Notes under the pieces: generated by a model
Told to the model about the DNA's origin: nothing
Databases searched by the model: none
The model's input: only the letters and a program-made list of their open reading frames with translations
Assembly (NCBI RefSeq): GCF_030269925.1
Contig: NC_085135.1
Span: 8,060,753-8,124,752, forward strand
Direction: 5' to 3'
Source: Bombyx mori
Lineage: Eukaryota; Arthropoda; Insecta; Lepidoptera; Bombycidae
DNA: 64,000 bases
Translations under genes and position numbers: made by a program
Shown: piece after piece, positions 52,923 to 63,998 of the stretch
Position numbering within the stretch: the stretch's first letter is position 1
Layout of the letters: each line of letters starts with the position of its first letter

Positions 52923-54858
52923 AGAGCTAAGAACGCCTCGATACGCGCCTACGACAGGTATCCTACCGCGGAAAATCGTATTCGAATGCGTGCCTTACAA
53001 CGCGACGTAAAGTCTCGCATCGCCGAAGTCCGAGATGCCAGATGGTCTGATTTCTTAGAAGGACTCGCGCCCTCCCAAAGGTCTTACTACCGCTTAGCTC
53101 GTACTCTCAAATCGGATACGGTAGTAACTATGCCCCCCCTCGTAGGCCCCTCAGGCCGACTCGCGGCGTTCGATGATGACGAAAAAGCAGAGCTGCTGGC
53201 CGATACATTGCAAACCCAGTGCACGCCCAGCACTCAATCCGTGGACCCTGTTCATGTAGAATTAGTAGACAGTGAGGTAGAACGCAGAGTCTCCTTGCCA
53301 CCCTTGGATGCGTTACCACCCGTCACCCCGATGGAAGTTAAAGACTTGATCAAAGACCTACGTCCTCGCAAGGCTCCCGGTTCCGACGGTATATCCAACC
53401 GCGTTATTAAACTTCTACCCGTCCAACTCATCGTGATGTTGGCATCTATTTTCAATGCCGCTATGGCGAACTGTATCTTTCCCGCGGTGTGGAAAGAAGC
53501 GGACGTTATCGGCATACATAAACCCGGTAAACCAAAAAATCATCCGACGAGCTACCGCCCGATTAGCCTCCTCATGTCTCTAGGCAAACTGTATGAGCGT
53601 CTGCTCTACAAACGCCTCAGAGACTTCGTCTCATCCAAGGGCATTCTCATCGATGAACAATTCGGATTCCGTACAAATCACTCATGCGTTCAACAGGTGC
53701 ACCGCCTCACGGAGCACATTCTTGTGGGGCTTAATAGACCAAAACCGTTATACACGGGAGCTCTCTTCTTCGACGTCGCAAAAGCGTTCGACAAAGTCTG
53801 GCACAATGGTTTGATTTTCAAACTATTCAACATGGGCGTGCCGGATAGTCTCGTGCTCATCATACGGGACTTCTTGTCGAACCGCTCTTTTCGATATCGA
53901 GTCGAGGGAACCCGCTCCTCCCCACGATCTCTCACAGCTGGAGTCCCGCAAGGCTCTGTCCTCTCACCCCTCCTATTTAACTTATTCGTTAACGATATTC
54001 CCCGGTCGCCGCCGATTATTCGCCGACGATACGACTGTTTACTATTCCAGTAGAAACAAGTCCCTAATCGCGAAGAAGCTTCAGAGCGCAGCCCTAGCCC
54101 TAGGACAGTGGTTCCGAAAATGGCGCATAGACATCAACCCAGCGAAAAGTACTGCGGTGCTATTTCAGAGGGGAAGCTCCACACGGATTTCCTCCCGGAT
54201 TAGGAGGAGGAATCTCACACCCCCGATTACTCTCTTTAGACAACCCATACCCTGGGCCAGGAAGGTCAAGTACCTGGGCGTTACCCTGGATGCATCGATG
54301 ACATTCCGCCCGCATATAAAATCAGTCCGTGACCGTGCCGCGTTTATTCTCGGTAGACTCTACCCCATGATCTGTAAGCGGAGTAAAATGTCCCTTCGGA
54401 ACAAGGTGACACTTTACAAAACTTGCATTAGGCCCGTCATGACTTACGCGAGTGTGGTGTTCGCTCACGCGGCCCGCACACACATAGACACCCTCCAATC
54501 TTTACAATCCCGCTTTTGCAGGTTAGCCGTCGGAGCTCCGTGGTTCGTGAGGAACGTTGACCTACACGACGACCTGGGCCTCGAATCTATCCAGAAATAC
54601 ATGAAGTCAGCGTCGGAACGGTACTTCGATAAGGCTATGCGTCATGATAATCGCCTTATCGTTGCCGCCGCTGACTACTCCCCGAATCCTGATCACGCAG
54701 GAGCCAGTCACCGTCGACGCCCTAGACACGTCCTTACGGATCCATCAGATCCAATAACCTTTGCATTAGACGCCTTCAGCTCTAACACTAGGAGCAGGCT
54801 TAGGGACCTCGGTAACCGTACTCGTCGAACTCGACAAAGAGTTCGCCGTGCAACCTAA
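52923..54858 (+). pseudogene. J3 ORF2 remnant (RT), with an 11-bp deletion
   Basis: Continues J3 ORF2 after the RTE insertion (LRAKNASIRAYDRYP). RT motifs are as in J1/J2 until NDIPRSPP (about 54012), where 11 bases present in J1/J2 are missing. This removes the residues before FADD and shifts the frame. The correct frame resumes right after and runs to the normal stop at 54858. The endonuclease is absent by truncation. Confidence 0.9.
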
Positions 54859-55105
54859 CCCATGAATCAGCTCGCTGAGTTTCTCGCCGGATCTTCTCAG
54901 CGGGTCGCGATTCCGATCCGGTAGTAGATTCATTCGCGAAGCAGCTACTCTTGAGCTGTTAGGTCTCCTTCGGAGGCGCTCGGGTAGCTGTTAGCAAATC
55001 CCACCTCTCCTGGCTGAGCCTTTGCTCGCCCACGTGTCCTGGTGAAACTGGAAAGGCCTCCGGGCCACCAGTAATCTTTCAATCATAAAAAAAAAAAAAA
55101 AAAAA

Positions 55106-56396
55106 GTATTGTCAAACAGTAATAACTTTTCTTTTAGAATGCTGGCCACAAAAAAGTTTATTGAATTCGAATTTCGAATTGTTCATGAAAATAAAAATGT
55201 ATACTTTTAAAATTTTACTCAATTTTTAAATATGGAGTGGACGCTTAAAGAAGACCGTGTTGCAGTTATTGCGTTGCATCGTTGCGGTTACGCGCCAATT
55301 AAAATTTTTAACATACTGAAAAATTTGAATATAACCAAAAGATTCGTTTATCGTACCATCAATCGATACAATGAAGACTCTAGTGTAGATGACAGGTCAA
55401 GAAGTGGTCGCCCTCGGTCTGTTAGGACTCCAGCAGTGATAAAATCTGTGAAGGCGCGAATTCAAAGAAATCCCAAACGTAAGCAGAAACTGTTGGCCCT
55501 TCAGATGGGGTTATGCAGAACCACGGTGAAAAGGGTGTTAAATGAAGACTTAGGGCTTCGGGCATATCGAAGAAAAACAGGACATCGTTTGAATGCTCGT
55601 CTAATGGCCCTTTGACTGAAGAGATGCCGCGCTTTGTTGAAGCGGTACGCGGGAAAAAAATATCGGGAAATTCTTTTTTCGGATGAAAAATTTTTTACCG
55701 TAGAAGAGAGCTACAAGAAACAAAATGATAAGGTGTACGCACACAGTAGTGAAGAAGCGAGCAACCGTATTCCGCGTGTCCAACGAGGTCATTTTCCATC
55801 CTCGCTCATGGTATGGTTGGAAGTTTCTTATTGGGGCTTAACAGAGGTACATTTTTGTGAGAAAGGTGTAAAAACGAATGCAGTTGTGTATCAAAATACA
55901 GTCCTGACGAACCTTGTGGAACCTGTTTCTCATACCATGTTCAATAACAGGCACTGGGTATTCCAACAAGATTCGGCGCCAGCTCATAGAGCGAAGAGCA
56001 CACAAGACTGGCTGGCGGCGCGTGAAATCGACTTCATCCGGCACGAAGACTGGCCCTCCTCCAGTCCAGATTTGAATCCGTTAGATTACAAGATATGGCA
56101 ACACTTGGAGGAAAAGGCGTGCTCAAAGCCTCATCCCAATTTGGAGTCACTCAAGACATCCTTGATTAAGGCAGCCGCCGATATTGACATGGACCTCGTT
56201 CGTGCTGCGATAGACGACTGGCCGCGCAGATTGAAGGCCTGTATTCAAAATCAGGGAGGTCATTTTGAATAAACTTTAGTGTCATAAGAATCTATGTTTT
56301 GTTAAGTTCATTTTGGTATATGAATGGTTACATAATGAATAAACTTGTTTCAATTATTTCAAATTAAACATGTGACAGAATTTATGACCTGACTAG
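55106..56396 (+). mobile_element. maT-type mariner (DD37D), left end truncated
   Basis: The transposase is followed by a right end that may read CCTAGTCAGGTCATAAATTC when reverse-complemented, next to a TA. The left side, right after the J3 poly(A), has only a weak match to the inner part (TATTGTCAAACAG versus TTCTGTCACATG), so the outer left repeat seems lost. Boundaries are approximate. 56397-56526 is AT-rich and unassigned. Confidence 0.65.
55232..56272 (+). pseudogene. maT/mariner transposase with one in-frame stop
   Basis: 347 codons in one frame with a TGA at 55613-55615 (between ALMAL-like and LKRC residues). The N-terminal paired-like HTH (MEWTLKEDRVAVIALHRCGY ... RSGRPRSVR) is followed by the catalytic triad: Asp in ILFSDEKFF, Asp in FQQDSAPAHR and Asp in SPDLNPLDYKIW. 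I count 37 residues between the second and third Asp, so DD37D, as in the Bombyx Bmmar1/maT lineage. The length of about 346 residues is normal. Only the stop disables it. Confidence 0.88.
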
Positions 56397-56526
56397 GTAT
56401 ACTTAATGACACACAAAAGGATCACAAAATCTTTATAATGTAAATAAAATGAATTAATTTTAATTTTCAAACTTAAAGCACTTGTTTCACTTTTGACACC
56501 TACCCCCAAAATTAATCTATTATTAT

Positions 56527-57207
56527 CTATTCAATATGAAAGATCCTTCAAGTAGGCTCATGAAATTTAGATTAACATTAGAAGAATATAATTTTGAGGT
56601 AGAATATGTTAAGGGATCTGACAATGTAGCTGCAGATGCGCTGTCAAGGATCACTATAGACGATTTAAAAGAAGTGCATGAGAGTGTAGTAAACGTAATG
56701 ACTAGAGCACAAGCGAAAAAACTAAATAAACCTGATTCTGCGGTAGATATAGTAAACACAGACTCGAGGCCTGATCAACCGAGAGCCGTGAATACTCATA
56801 TTAAGCCAAAGGAATCAGTTGAATTAAGATTTATTAATGCAAGTAAATTAGATAAATTAAGGAAAATGGGAAAGACATCAAATGAAAATAAGATATTTTG
56901 TTATGTGGATAATGAGAAAACTATTTATGTAAAATTTCTAAACTCTCAATCGCAAATGACGCGAGACGCATTTGTGAGAGAATTAGATGCATTTTGCAAT
57001 TCGTTAAAGTTAGAAGAGATATACATATTGAAAAATAAAGATAATAATATTTTTGTTAAGAAACTATTAGAAGAGATAAAAGAGAATAATAAAAGAGTAG
57101 GACCGCGGTTATGCATATTAAGTGATGTAGAACGAGTTGATATTTACAAATTTTATATTCACAATTTACTTTACAATAAAGACAAAAATCATTTTCAGAT
57201 CTACTAA
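56527..57207 (+). pseudogene. G2 RNase H end and linker
   Basis: Begins SMKDPSSRLMKFRLTL-like, the exact continuation of HKPLVYLF at 34331, then KGSDNVAADALSRI, the end of gypsy RNase H. The following about 170 residues are the lysine-rich linker before integrase. The frame ends at a stop at 57205-57207 where the copia fragment begins, so integrase is lost. Confidence 0.82.
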
Positions 57208-57209
57208 AC

Positions 57210-57607
57210 CCTTTCTTAGTACTTGGGTGATTTCTTTAGTCCATATATACTTTTGTTTAATTTCACAACACTTACATTGTCATCACATCCAAGTGGTAGT
57301 CTCATATAAACATCTTCCTGTATATCTCCATACAGGAAAGCACTCCTTACATCCATGTGATGGACTGGTAATTTCATTTTACTAGCCAAAGCCATTAAAA
57401 TCTTGAAAGTAGAAATTTTAGCTACTGGTGCATACAAATCATAGGCTTCAAATATGTCTTCCTGTTGAAAACCTCTGGCAACTAAACGAGCCTTGTACTG
57501 GGTTATGTTACCTTCATTGTCTTGTTTTATTTTATAGACTCATTTGCTATCTATTACTCTCTTGTCTTCAGGTACTTTTATTTCTCTATTCCAGGTATCA
57601 TTTTCTT
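57210..57607 (-). pseudogene. Ty1/copia RT fragment
   Basis: The minus strand reads ARLVARGFQQEDIFEAYDLY, APVAKISTFKILMALA, VHHMDVRSAFLYGDIQEDVY and NKSIYGLKKSP, the N-terminal copia RT. A TGA replaces Trp before VYKIK (about 57542). It is cut at both sides: by G2 remains at 57209 and by the R1-like LINE at about 57607. It is a different family from the copia at 62450-64000, because both cover the same RT segment with different sequence. Confidence 0.8.
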
Positions 57608-57761
57608 TTCCCGAGGGACCTGGGCGGGTGCGGGCGGTCCGGCGCGCACTCTGCGTGGCCGGGGGCTCCGTCTGTGGGGGAGTTTTGCTGGACTTCCAAC
57701 GGGCGCGTCCGTAGGTGGCGGATAACGGGATCCTCTGGGAACAGTCCCACTCCCAGGGGTA

Positions 57762-57866
57762 TCGTCCGATCTTTTTCGTTGCAAGGATTCTTAGGTGTTA
57801 GGGAGGTAGGTTAGGTGTAGGAGTAGGGTAGCCTAGTTAGGCCTTGCAACGAAAGAGATCGGATGA
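57762..57866 (+). other. Hairpin with a TTAGG-bearing loop in the LINE 5' UTR
   Basis: Arms 57762-57786 and 57842-57866 pair at 23 of 25 positions (CCTTGCAACGAAA core). The 55-base loop has four TTAGG pentamers (about 57791, 57798, 57811, 57837), the insect telomere unit, in a G-rich context. Function unknown. Confidence 0.65.
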
Positions 57867-58353
57867 CGCGGACCAAAACCAGCAGGGGGAGTTGCGGGCT
57901 CTCCACGCCCTTCACTCGCTGAAGGGTGTTCCTCCTGGAGACGCTCGGGCTCCCTCTCTTTTCCCCTTTCTTCCCCCTTTTTGTTTTTCTTCGGGTCACG
58001 TCCGACCCGTTTCGGCCGTAACCCATGGGAACGGTGGGCCACTTTTGGTCTGCCCTTTTATGATGGAGTAGTGAGCCGGCGTTGCTTATGCATCTTCCGG
58101 CCGCTGATCGCCATGTCCCCGGCTTCGGCTACAGGGGCACGCCCTCCAGAGGGGGGTACCGGTATACCGGCGTGGCTTCGTCGTTGTTGCTCTTTTGAGC
58201 GTCGGGCGGTGGTCTGTCGTGTTGCTCGTTGCACTCGGCGGGCCGCCGGCCAACCCGTAATCCCCACCGCGTGGGGGACGGGGGCCGCTGCCGCAAGGCA
58301 CGGGGCCGCGAGGACGTAAACCTCTTTAAAAAATGCCCCAATCCTAAGCTCTG

Positions 58354-60705
58354 GTGCCCGGCGATGGGATGAATGGCTGGAGGGAGTCCAGTCCCGAGGG
58401 TACCAACCAGACCCCAGGGGACCGACCCCTGGTTAATAAAAAAGGACAAAATGAAATATGGCACATGTACAAAAGTTATTACCCCAGGAGGGTACCTCCC
58501 GCTCCGCGGGGGGAGAATCCCTCCGTGCGGTCGAGCGATCGGCCGCACGCTGCCCCACCGTTTCTGGGGGGGGGCAAACAATGCCAAGACGTAGGGGGCG
58601 ACAGCACGGGTCGCGTAGGGGACAGAGTCCCCACCGTGCGCCTCGAGCGCTGTGAGAGCTTGATCTCGCTCTACTCGGCGCGGAGCTCCGCAAGGGGCGA
58701 CGCGTCTCGTGGGCGGGAGACGCCAGCTCTGTTTGCTGACTGTGTTCGGCAGCGGACTCGGCGGAAGCGGAAGTCGGCTCGTCGGCCGGCGTCCTCCGCT
58801 CCGTCCGACTCCTCGGAGGGTGAGCCTGCCAGCGCCAAATACATGGCGTTGGCGGAAGGGCCGGCGGCTGCTGCGGCGCCGCCCGCCACCGATTGCGACA
58901 CAATTTCTTCTCGCGGACTGGCTGCTGCCTCCTCGGCGCAGTCCAGGGCTGCCTGCCGCGAGGCAAGAGCCGCAACCGCAAGAGCAAAAACCGGAGAGGT
59001 CGCGCGTTTGGAACGCTACCTAACCGAGGTGGGTCCCTCTGACCCCCTCCGAGCATTCGAGGTGGTCGGGAAACTAGTTTCCGCAGTCGTCACGACATCC
59101 GGCGGTGGACTCAAGGGTGACTATGTGCGGGCCCTAAAATCCGGAGCGGCCACCCTAGAAGAAAGAATGAAGGAAGTGGTAGACCGCACCACAACAACGG
59201 AGACGGCGGGCTTGCGGCAGGAAGTGGCCCTGCAGCACGCCCGCCTCGAACAACTGGCGGATGAGAATGGCCAACTTCGGGCGGAGAACGGACAGCTCCG
59301 CGTCGACATGGCCGAGCTGCGAACAATGGTTGCCGATCTCATCGAACGGCAACGCAGCTCGGTCCCTGTCCCTCCTCCGCCCGAAGCAGAAGGCCTCACT
59401 GAGGTCGAGGAGCTGAGGCGGCAGCTCCTCATACAGGAAGCACGCAGCTCCAGGGTGGAGCGTGCGAGGCCGCCCCTCGCCCATGAGGCGAAAGGCGAAA
59501 GGAAAGTGCGCCCGTGCCAGCACCCTGGAAAACAGTGGCCGTCAGAACTTATGGCGGCCCTACAAAGGGGGAAGGGGAGGACCAATACCGCCAAACCGGC
59601 ACCGACCCCCCAGCTCCGCCCACTGCCCCCGGCCCCGGCCACATGAACGAGGCCTGGACGACGGTGGTGCGGCGCGGGCCCAAAAAGGTGGCGGCGCCTC
59701 CTGCGCCGCGCCCCAAGCCCGCCCCTGCGGCCGCCGCTCCCCGCCAAGAGGGTCGAGCGGATCCGAGGGGCCGAGCTGGACGAAGGAGGCCGCGCGCCCC
59801 GCGGTCGGCTGCAGTGGTAGTGGAGCTGCTGCCGGCCGCCAAAGAAAAGGGCATCACGTACCACGACGTGATGACCCAGGCGCGCGGTGGCTTAAATGTG
59901 GACGCCCTCGGCGTGGAGGGTGGCGTCAAGGTCCGGCAGACGGCCAACGGGGCTCGTCTTTTGGAGTGCCCCGGCGAAAACACGAACGCCGCGGCCGAAA
60001 AACTGGCGGCCCGGCTTCGAGAAATTCTGCCGGACCCCGAGATGGTGCGCATCGCGCGGCCCGTGAAGATGGGTGAAGTCAAAATCACGGGCCTCGACGA
60101 GTGCGCCACGAAGGAGGAGGTCGCCGCGGCCATCGCGTCGCAGGGCAACTGCGTCCTCGCCGACGTCACAGTCGGGGAGCTCCGGGAAACATATTCCGGT
60201 ACCCGGACGGCGTGGGCGCGTTGCCCGGTAGCAACGGCGAACCTCCTGGCCACCCCTCCACAGGGTCGGCCGGCTGATAATCCAGGGAGACTGCGCGTGG
60301 GCTGGGTGATGGCCCACGTGCAACTGCAGGAGAGCAGGCCGTGGCCGTTGTCTTCGGTGCTTCGGCACCGGCCACGGCCTCGCCAAGTGCCCCTCGACCG
60401 TGGACCGCAGCGACCTGTGTTTCCGCTGCGGCCAACCGGGGCACAAGGCAGCCTCCTGCACCACAGCCGCGCCGCACTGCGTCTTGTGCGACGCGGCTAA
60501 AAGGAAGGCCGACTACCGGGCCGGGGGCCCGGCGTGTAAGTCCGCCCCCTCCTCTACCAAAACGAGGAGGGGCGGAAAGAAAAATAAAAATAAAAGGAAG
60601 GAGAGGCCGGCTGCAACAAGGGCAGCCGGCGAGTCAGTTCCCGCCGCGGCACCAGACGAGCCGCAAGGCGGGACAGACGAGGGAGCGATGGACGTAGCCC
60701 CGTAA
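58354..60705 (+). pseudogene. R1-like LINE ORF1 (Gag-like), two frameshifts
   Basis: The parts are: frame 58354-59520 (acidic/basic low complexity, then a coiled coil LRQEVALQHARLEQLADENG, about 59208-59330); frame 59514-60335 (NEAWTTVVRRGPKK, TYHDVMTQARGGLNV, VKITGLDECATKEEV, the R1-type Gag core); frame about 60340-60705 (CFGTGHGLAKC, CFRCGQPGHKAASC, CVLCDAAKRKAD, three zinc knuckles). Frame changes near 59520 and 60335 break the protein. The true start is uncertain; a short alternative ATG at 58580 reads MPRRRGRQ in another frame. It would bind LINE RNA. Confidence 0.75.
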
Positions 60706-62452
60706 TGGGTTGCGTCTATCGCTTCCTCCAAAGTAATTTGAACCACTCCGCCAGGGCACAGGATCTCCTCGTCCACACCATGGCGGAGTGGTCAATCGAC
60801 GTCGCTGTCGCCGCGGAGCCGTACTTCGTCCCCACTGACCAGGACTGCTGGATCGGGGACGTCGACGGCTCCGTGGCCATCGTACTAAGACAGTCCGCGG
60901 CGTTACCCCCCCTGGATATGGTGGCCAGGGGACCCGGGTACGTCGCGGCTAGGATCGACGGGACCGTCGTGATCGGGGCGTACTTTTCGCCGAACAGGAG
61001 CCTCGCCGAATTCGAACGGTTTCTGGGCGGGCTCGAGGCGCTTTTACACCGCCTCGGGTCCCGCCCTGTCATCGTCACGGGGGACCTCAATGCCAAGTGC
61101 ACGGCTTTGGGTTCCCCCCGCACGGATGCGCGAGGCGAAGCCCTTTCGGAGTGGGCGATCGCGACCAGCCTCTTTCTCATAAACAGAGGTTCGGTCGCGA
61201 CTTGCGTGCGGTGGAACGCGCAGTCTCATGTGGACGTGACGTTCGCGTCCCCGTCCGTCGCATGCCGAACCCGCGGCTGGCGCGTACTCCAGGGGGCGGA
61301 GACGCTCTCGGACCACAGATACGTCCGATTCGAGCTCTCCGCCTCCTCCTTGTCGTTGTCGTCGTCGCCGTCTTCGGCGTCAGCCGCGGGCGCCCGCGGT
61401 GAGGAGGAGCTCCCGCAAGGTGCGCCCCGTTCGTTCCCCAGGTGGGCCTTGAAACGGATGGATAAGGAGTTGCTAATGGAGGCGGCCGCTGTTGCTGCGT
61501 GGGCGCCACAACCCGCGCGGCTCGCGGACGTGGATGCGGAGGTCGACTGGTTCCGGGGCACCATGGCAAACATTTGTGATGCCGCCATGCCCCGGGTCGG
61601 CCCCCGAGCACCACGTGGGGGTGCGTTCTGGTGGTCGCCCGAGATCGCGAGACTCCGTGAGGAGTGCGTGAGGGCGCGCCGCCGGAGCGCACGCCACCGC
61701 CGCCGCCGTCGTCGCGACGCTGCGTTCGCAGAGACGGCGGCCCAGCTGCACGCTGACTGTCGTCAAAAGCAGACGGCGTTGCAGCTGGCCATTGGCGAGG
61801 CCAAGAAGCAGAGCATGAAGACTCTCCTGGAGTCGCTCGACGAAGATCCCTGGGGGCGCCCATACAAGATGGTTCGCAGGAAACTGCAACCGTGGGCGCT
61901 CCCGATGACCGAGCGGCTCCAGCCTCGGCAGCTGCGGGAAATTGATGCAGCCCTCTTCCCGCCGGCAGCGGGGGGGGGGGACTTGGAGCCCGCCCAGATG
62001 GACGCCACAGGGGGCACGCCGCCGCGTTGCCCGAGCGTTCCCGCTGCCGAGGTGCCCCCTCCCCCTATCACGGGGGCGGAGATCCATGCGGCCGTGTCCA
62101 AAATGAGAGCGAAGGACGCGGCCCCCGGCCCTGACGGCGTTCACGGCCGGGTCTGGAACTTGGCCTTCGAGGCCCTAGGGGACCGGCTCGGGGGGCTTTT
62201 TGAAGCGTGCCTCGAGTCGGGACGGTTCCCGTCGAAATGGAAGACGGGCAGACTGGTCCTGTTGAGGAAGGACGGGCGCCCCGCGGACTCACCCGCGGGC
62301 TATCGCCCCATCGTGTTGCTGGACGAGGCGGGCAAAATGTTGGAAAGGATCGTGGCTGCCCGCATCGTCCGGCACCTGACCGGGATGGGTCCCGATCTTT
62401 CGGCGGAGCAGTACGGCTTCAGAGAGGGCCGCTCAACGATCGATGCGATTTT
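60705..62452 (+). pseudogene. R1-like LINE ORF2: endonuclease + RT, truncated
   Basis: Starts within TAATG. Endonuclease motifs: FLQSNLNHSARAQDL, AAEPYF (catalytic Glu), VTGDLNAKCTALGSP, SHVDVTF and LSDHRYV. The Ala/Arg-rich linker leads to the RT start KDAAPGPDGVHGR, FPSKWKTGRLVLLRK, YRPIVLLDEAGK, and AEQYGFREGRSTIDAI, where copia is inserted. The catalytic RT Asp box is missing. Fits the R1 clade (R1, TRAS, SART, Waldo), which are often target-specific. Confidence 0.85.
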
Positions 62453-62622
62453 CTAATAAAACTAGCACGTTGAGATTCAAATGAGAACTGGTTTTTATTC
62501 ATTCAAAAAATATACACAGATAAAACACACAAATACCAATATAGGTTAGTTTCACATTAGTGACAACAGATGTCGGTACTTAGCAGTATTTAATGTTGAT
62601 TATTTAGATATAAATTTCAACA
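62453..62622 (-). repeat. Copia 3' LTR
   Basis: About 170 bp. In minus orientation it starts TGTTGAAATTTATATC next to the purine tract and contains AATAAAAACC, a possible polyadenylation signal. The downstream border is approximate. Confidence 0.65.
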
Positions 62623-62681
62623 CTCCCACTATATCTAATAATCATAACCATAAGCATTTATAAAAAATATTAGGTAACATT

Positions 62682-63998
62682 TTACACAATCACCAATCCT
62701 AACAACTCCATAAAGGCATAATGTTTCTTAGCACACAAACTTTTAGTAAACAAGTCAGCGGGCATGTCAGCAGTCGACAAATAGTATAATTTTATTATAT
62801 TATTTGAAACACACTCTCTGGCAAAATGATATTTCACATCTATGTGCTTAGATTGTTTGTGAAATACTGGATTCATCGACAACTTCTGTGCACTCTGATT
62901 GTCATTAAACAAACTTAAAGTATACATTTTATTTGTGATTTCTTTACATGCTTCTGAAATACTCATGTATTCAGCTTCACAGCTTGAAAGAGCTACTGTT
63001 TTTTGTTTCTTACATTCCCAGGATATTACTCCATTGGATAACAAAAAACAATAACCAGTATATGACCGTCTATCATATGTATTGTTTGCCCAATCAGCAT
63101 CAGCAAAACCTTTAATTTCTTTATTTCCATTCTTACAATATTTAATACCAAATGATTTAGTCCTTTTTAAATATTTTAAAATCCTCTTAGCATAATGCCA
63201 ATGCTCATCAGTATGATTAATATTAAACTGGCTTAAATAGCTTACAGAGTAAGTTATATCTGGTCTGGTTAAGACCGACAGGTACATTAGGCTACCTATA
63301 AGCTGCTGATAGGGCACTTGTTTAGTCACATTTTGACCAGTGTTTACATTTAACTTAGTCTCCATTGGAGTTTCAACAGTCTTACAGTCTGCCATTTGAA
63401 ATTTTTCTAATAAACTCTCAATATAACTTTCTTGATTTAAAGTAACAGACCCTTCCTTTTTATCAAATTTAACATTCATCCCAAGACACTGTTTTACTTG
63501 CCCTAAGTCCTTAATTTTAAATTTATTTGACAATATTTCCTTCAGTCTATTAGTATCCTTTTTATTATTTGAAAAAATAAAAAAATCATCGACATAAAGG
63601 GCCACTATAGTTACCATATTTCCAATTTTCTTTGTATACATACAATGTTCTAATTTAGATTTCTTATAACCATTTTCAATTAAACAACTATCTACCTTTT
63701 TGTTCCAGGCCCTGGACGCCTGTTCTAAGCCATAGATGGCTTTATTAAGTTTTAACACTTTCTTAGAGTTATCTGGGGAATTAAAACCTACAGGTTTTTG
63801 CATGTATATAGTCTCCTCTAAGTTACCATTTAAAAAAGCAGTTTTTACGTCTAAATGTGTAACATCAAGATCTAATTGGACTGATAGTGAAAACAAAAGT
63901 CGTAATGTTGTATGTCTAACAACAGGCGAGAAGGTTTCCTTATAATCTACTCCTTGTTTCTGGGAAAAACCTTTAGCTACAAGTCTGGTACGGAACCT
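62682..63998 (-). CDS. Copia pol: RT and RNase H (partial at window edge)
   Basis: Open from the right edge. The RT starts RLVAKGFSQKQGVDYKETFS, then HLDVKTAFLNGNLEETIYMQ, AIYGLEQASRAWNKK, and the catalytic box ALYVDDFFIFS (YVDD, about 63590). Next is GSLMYLSVLTRPDITYSVSYL, then RNase H with GFADADWANNTYDRRSYTG, LSSCEAEYMSISEACKE and KHIDVKYHFARE. Stop at 62682. No break is seen. Gag, protease and integrase are outside the window. It would reverse-transcribe element RNA in the particle. Confidence 0.9.
   Translation of the reverse strand, partial: RFRTRLVAKGFSQKQGVDYKETFSPVVRHTTLRLLFSLSVQLDLDVTHLDVKTAFLNGNLEETIYMQKPVGFNSPDNSKKVLKLNKAIYGLEQASRAWNKKVDSCLIENGYKKSKLEHCMYTKKIGNMVTIVALYVDDFFIFSNNKKDTNRLKEILSNKFKIKDLGQVKQCLGMNVKFDKKEGSVTLNQESYIESLLEKFQMADCKTVETPMETKLNVNTGQNVTKQVPYQQLIGSLMYLSVLTRPDITYSVSYLSQFNINHTDEHWHYAKRILKYLKRTKSFGIKYCKNGNKEIKGFADADWANNTYDRRSYTGYCFLLSNGVISWECKKQKTVALSSCEAEYMSISEACKEITNKMYTLSLFNDNQSAQKLSMNPVFHKQSKHIDVKYHFARECVSNNIIKLYYLSTADMPADLFTKSLCAKKHYAFMELLGLVIV

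Larger units (their letters stand above)
52122..55105 (+). mobile_element. Jockey-clade LINE J3, 5' truncated, interrupted by an RTE fragment
   Basis: Same family as J1 and J2. It starts within ORF2 at HRFKLSDDIREL (52127) and runs to a poly(A) tail (55087-55105), with the RTE insertion at 52165-52906. The left border with BEL-2 and the right border with the mariner share no visible target duplication. Confidence 0.9.
9559..57209 (+). mobile_element. Ty3/gypsy retrotransposon G2, broken into four pieces by later insertions
   Basis: The pieces in order are 9559-9714 (leader), 21032-22260 (leader and gag), 32469-34331 (gag C-terminus, protease, RT, most of RNase H) and about 56527-57209 (RNase H end and linker). 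The interruptions are BEL-1 (duplication AGTAC), LINE-A (duplication CTTAAAGA) and the LINE-B/BEL-2/J3/maT stack. Protein reading frames continue across the LINE-A junction and the 34331/56527 junction. The integrase and 3' LTR are missing; a copia fragment begins at 57210. Around 33240-33330 about 150 residues between protease and RT are also missing. Confidence 0.85.
57608..62450 (+). mobile_element. GC-rich R1-clade (SART/TRAS-like) LINE, 3' truncated
   Basis: Base composition jumps to GC-rich at about 57608. 5' UTR (to about 58350), ORF1 with coiled coil and zinc knuckles, and ORF2 endonuclease and RT, cut in the RT by copia at about 62450. The ORF1 stop and ORF2 start overlap as TAATG (60703-60707), the arrangement known from SART1 of silkworm, where it couples translation. 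The exact family is not determined. Confidence 0.8.

Noticed and set aside
57787..57841. A telomere repeat tract
   Set aside because: Only four TTAGG units, irregularly spaced, within a LINE leader. Too short and degenerate for a telomere.
58058..62292. Numerous minus-strand frames across the GC-rich LINE
   Set aside because: High GC lowers stop frequency. None shows a domain, whereas the plus frames have endonuclease, RT and zinc-knuckle motifs.
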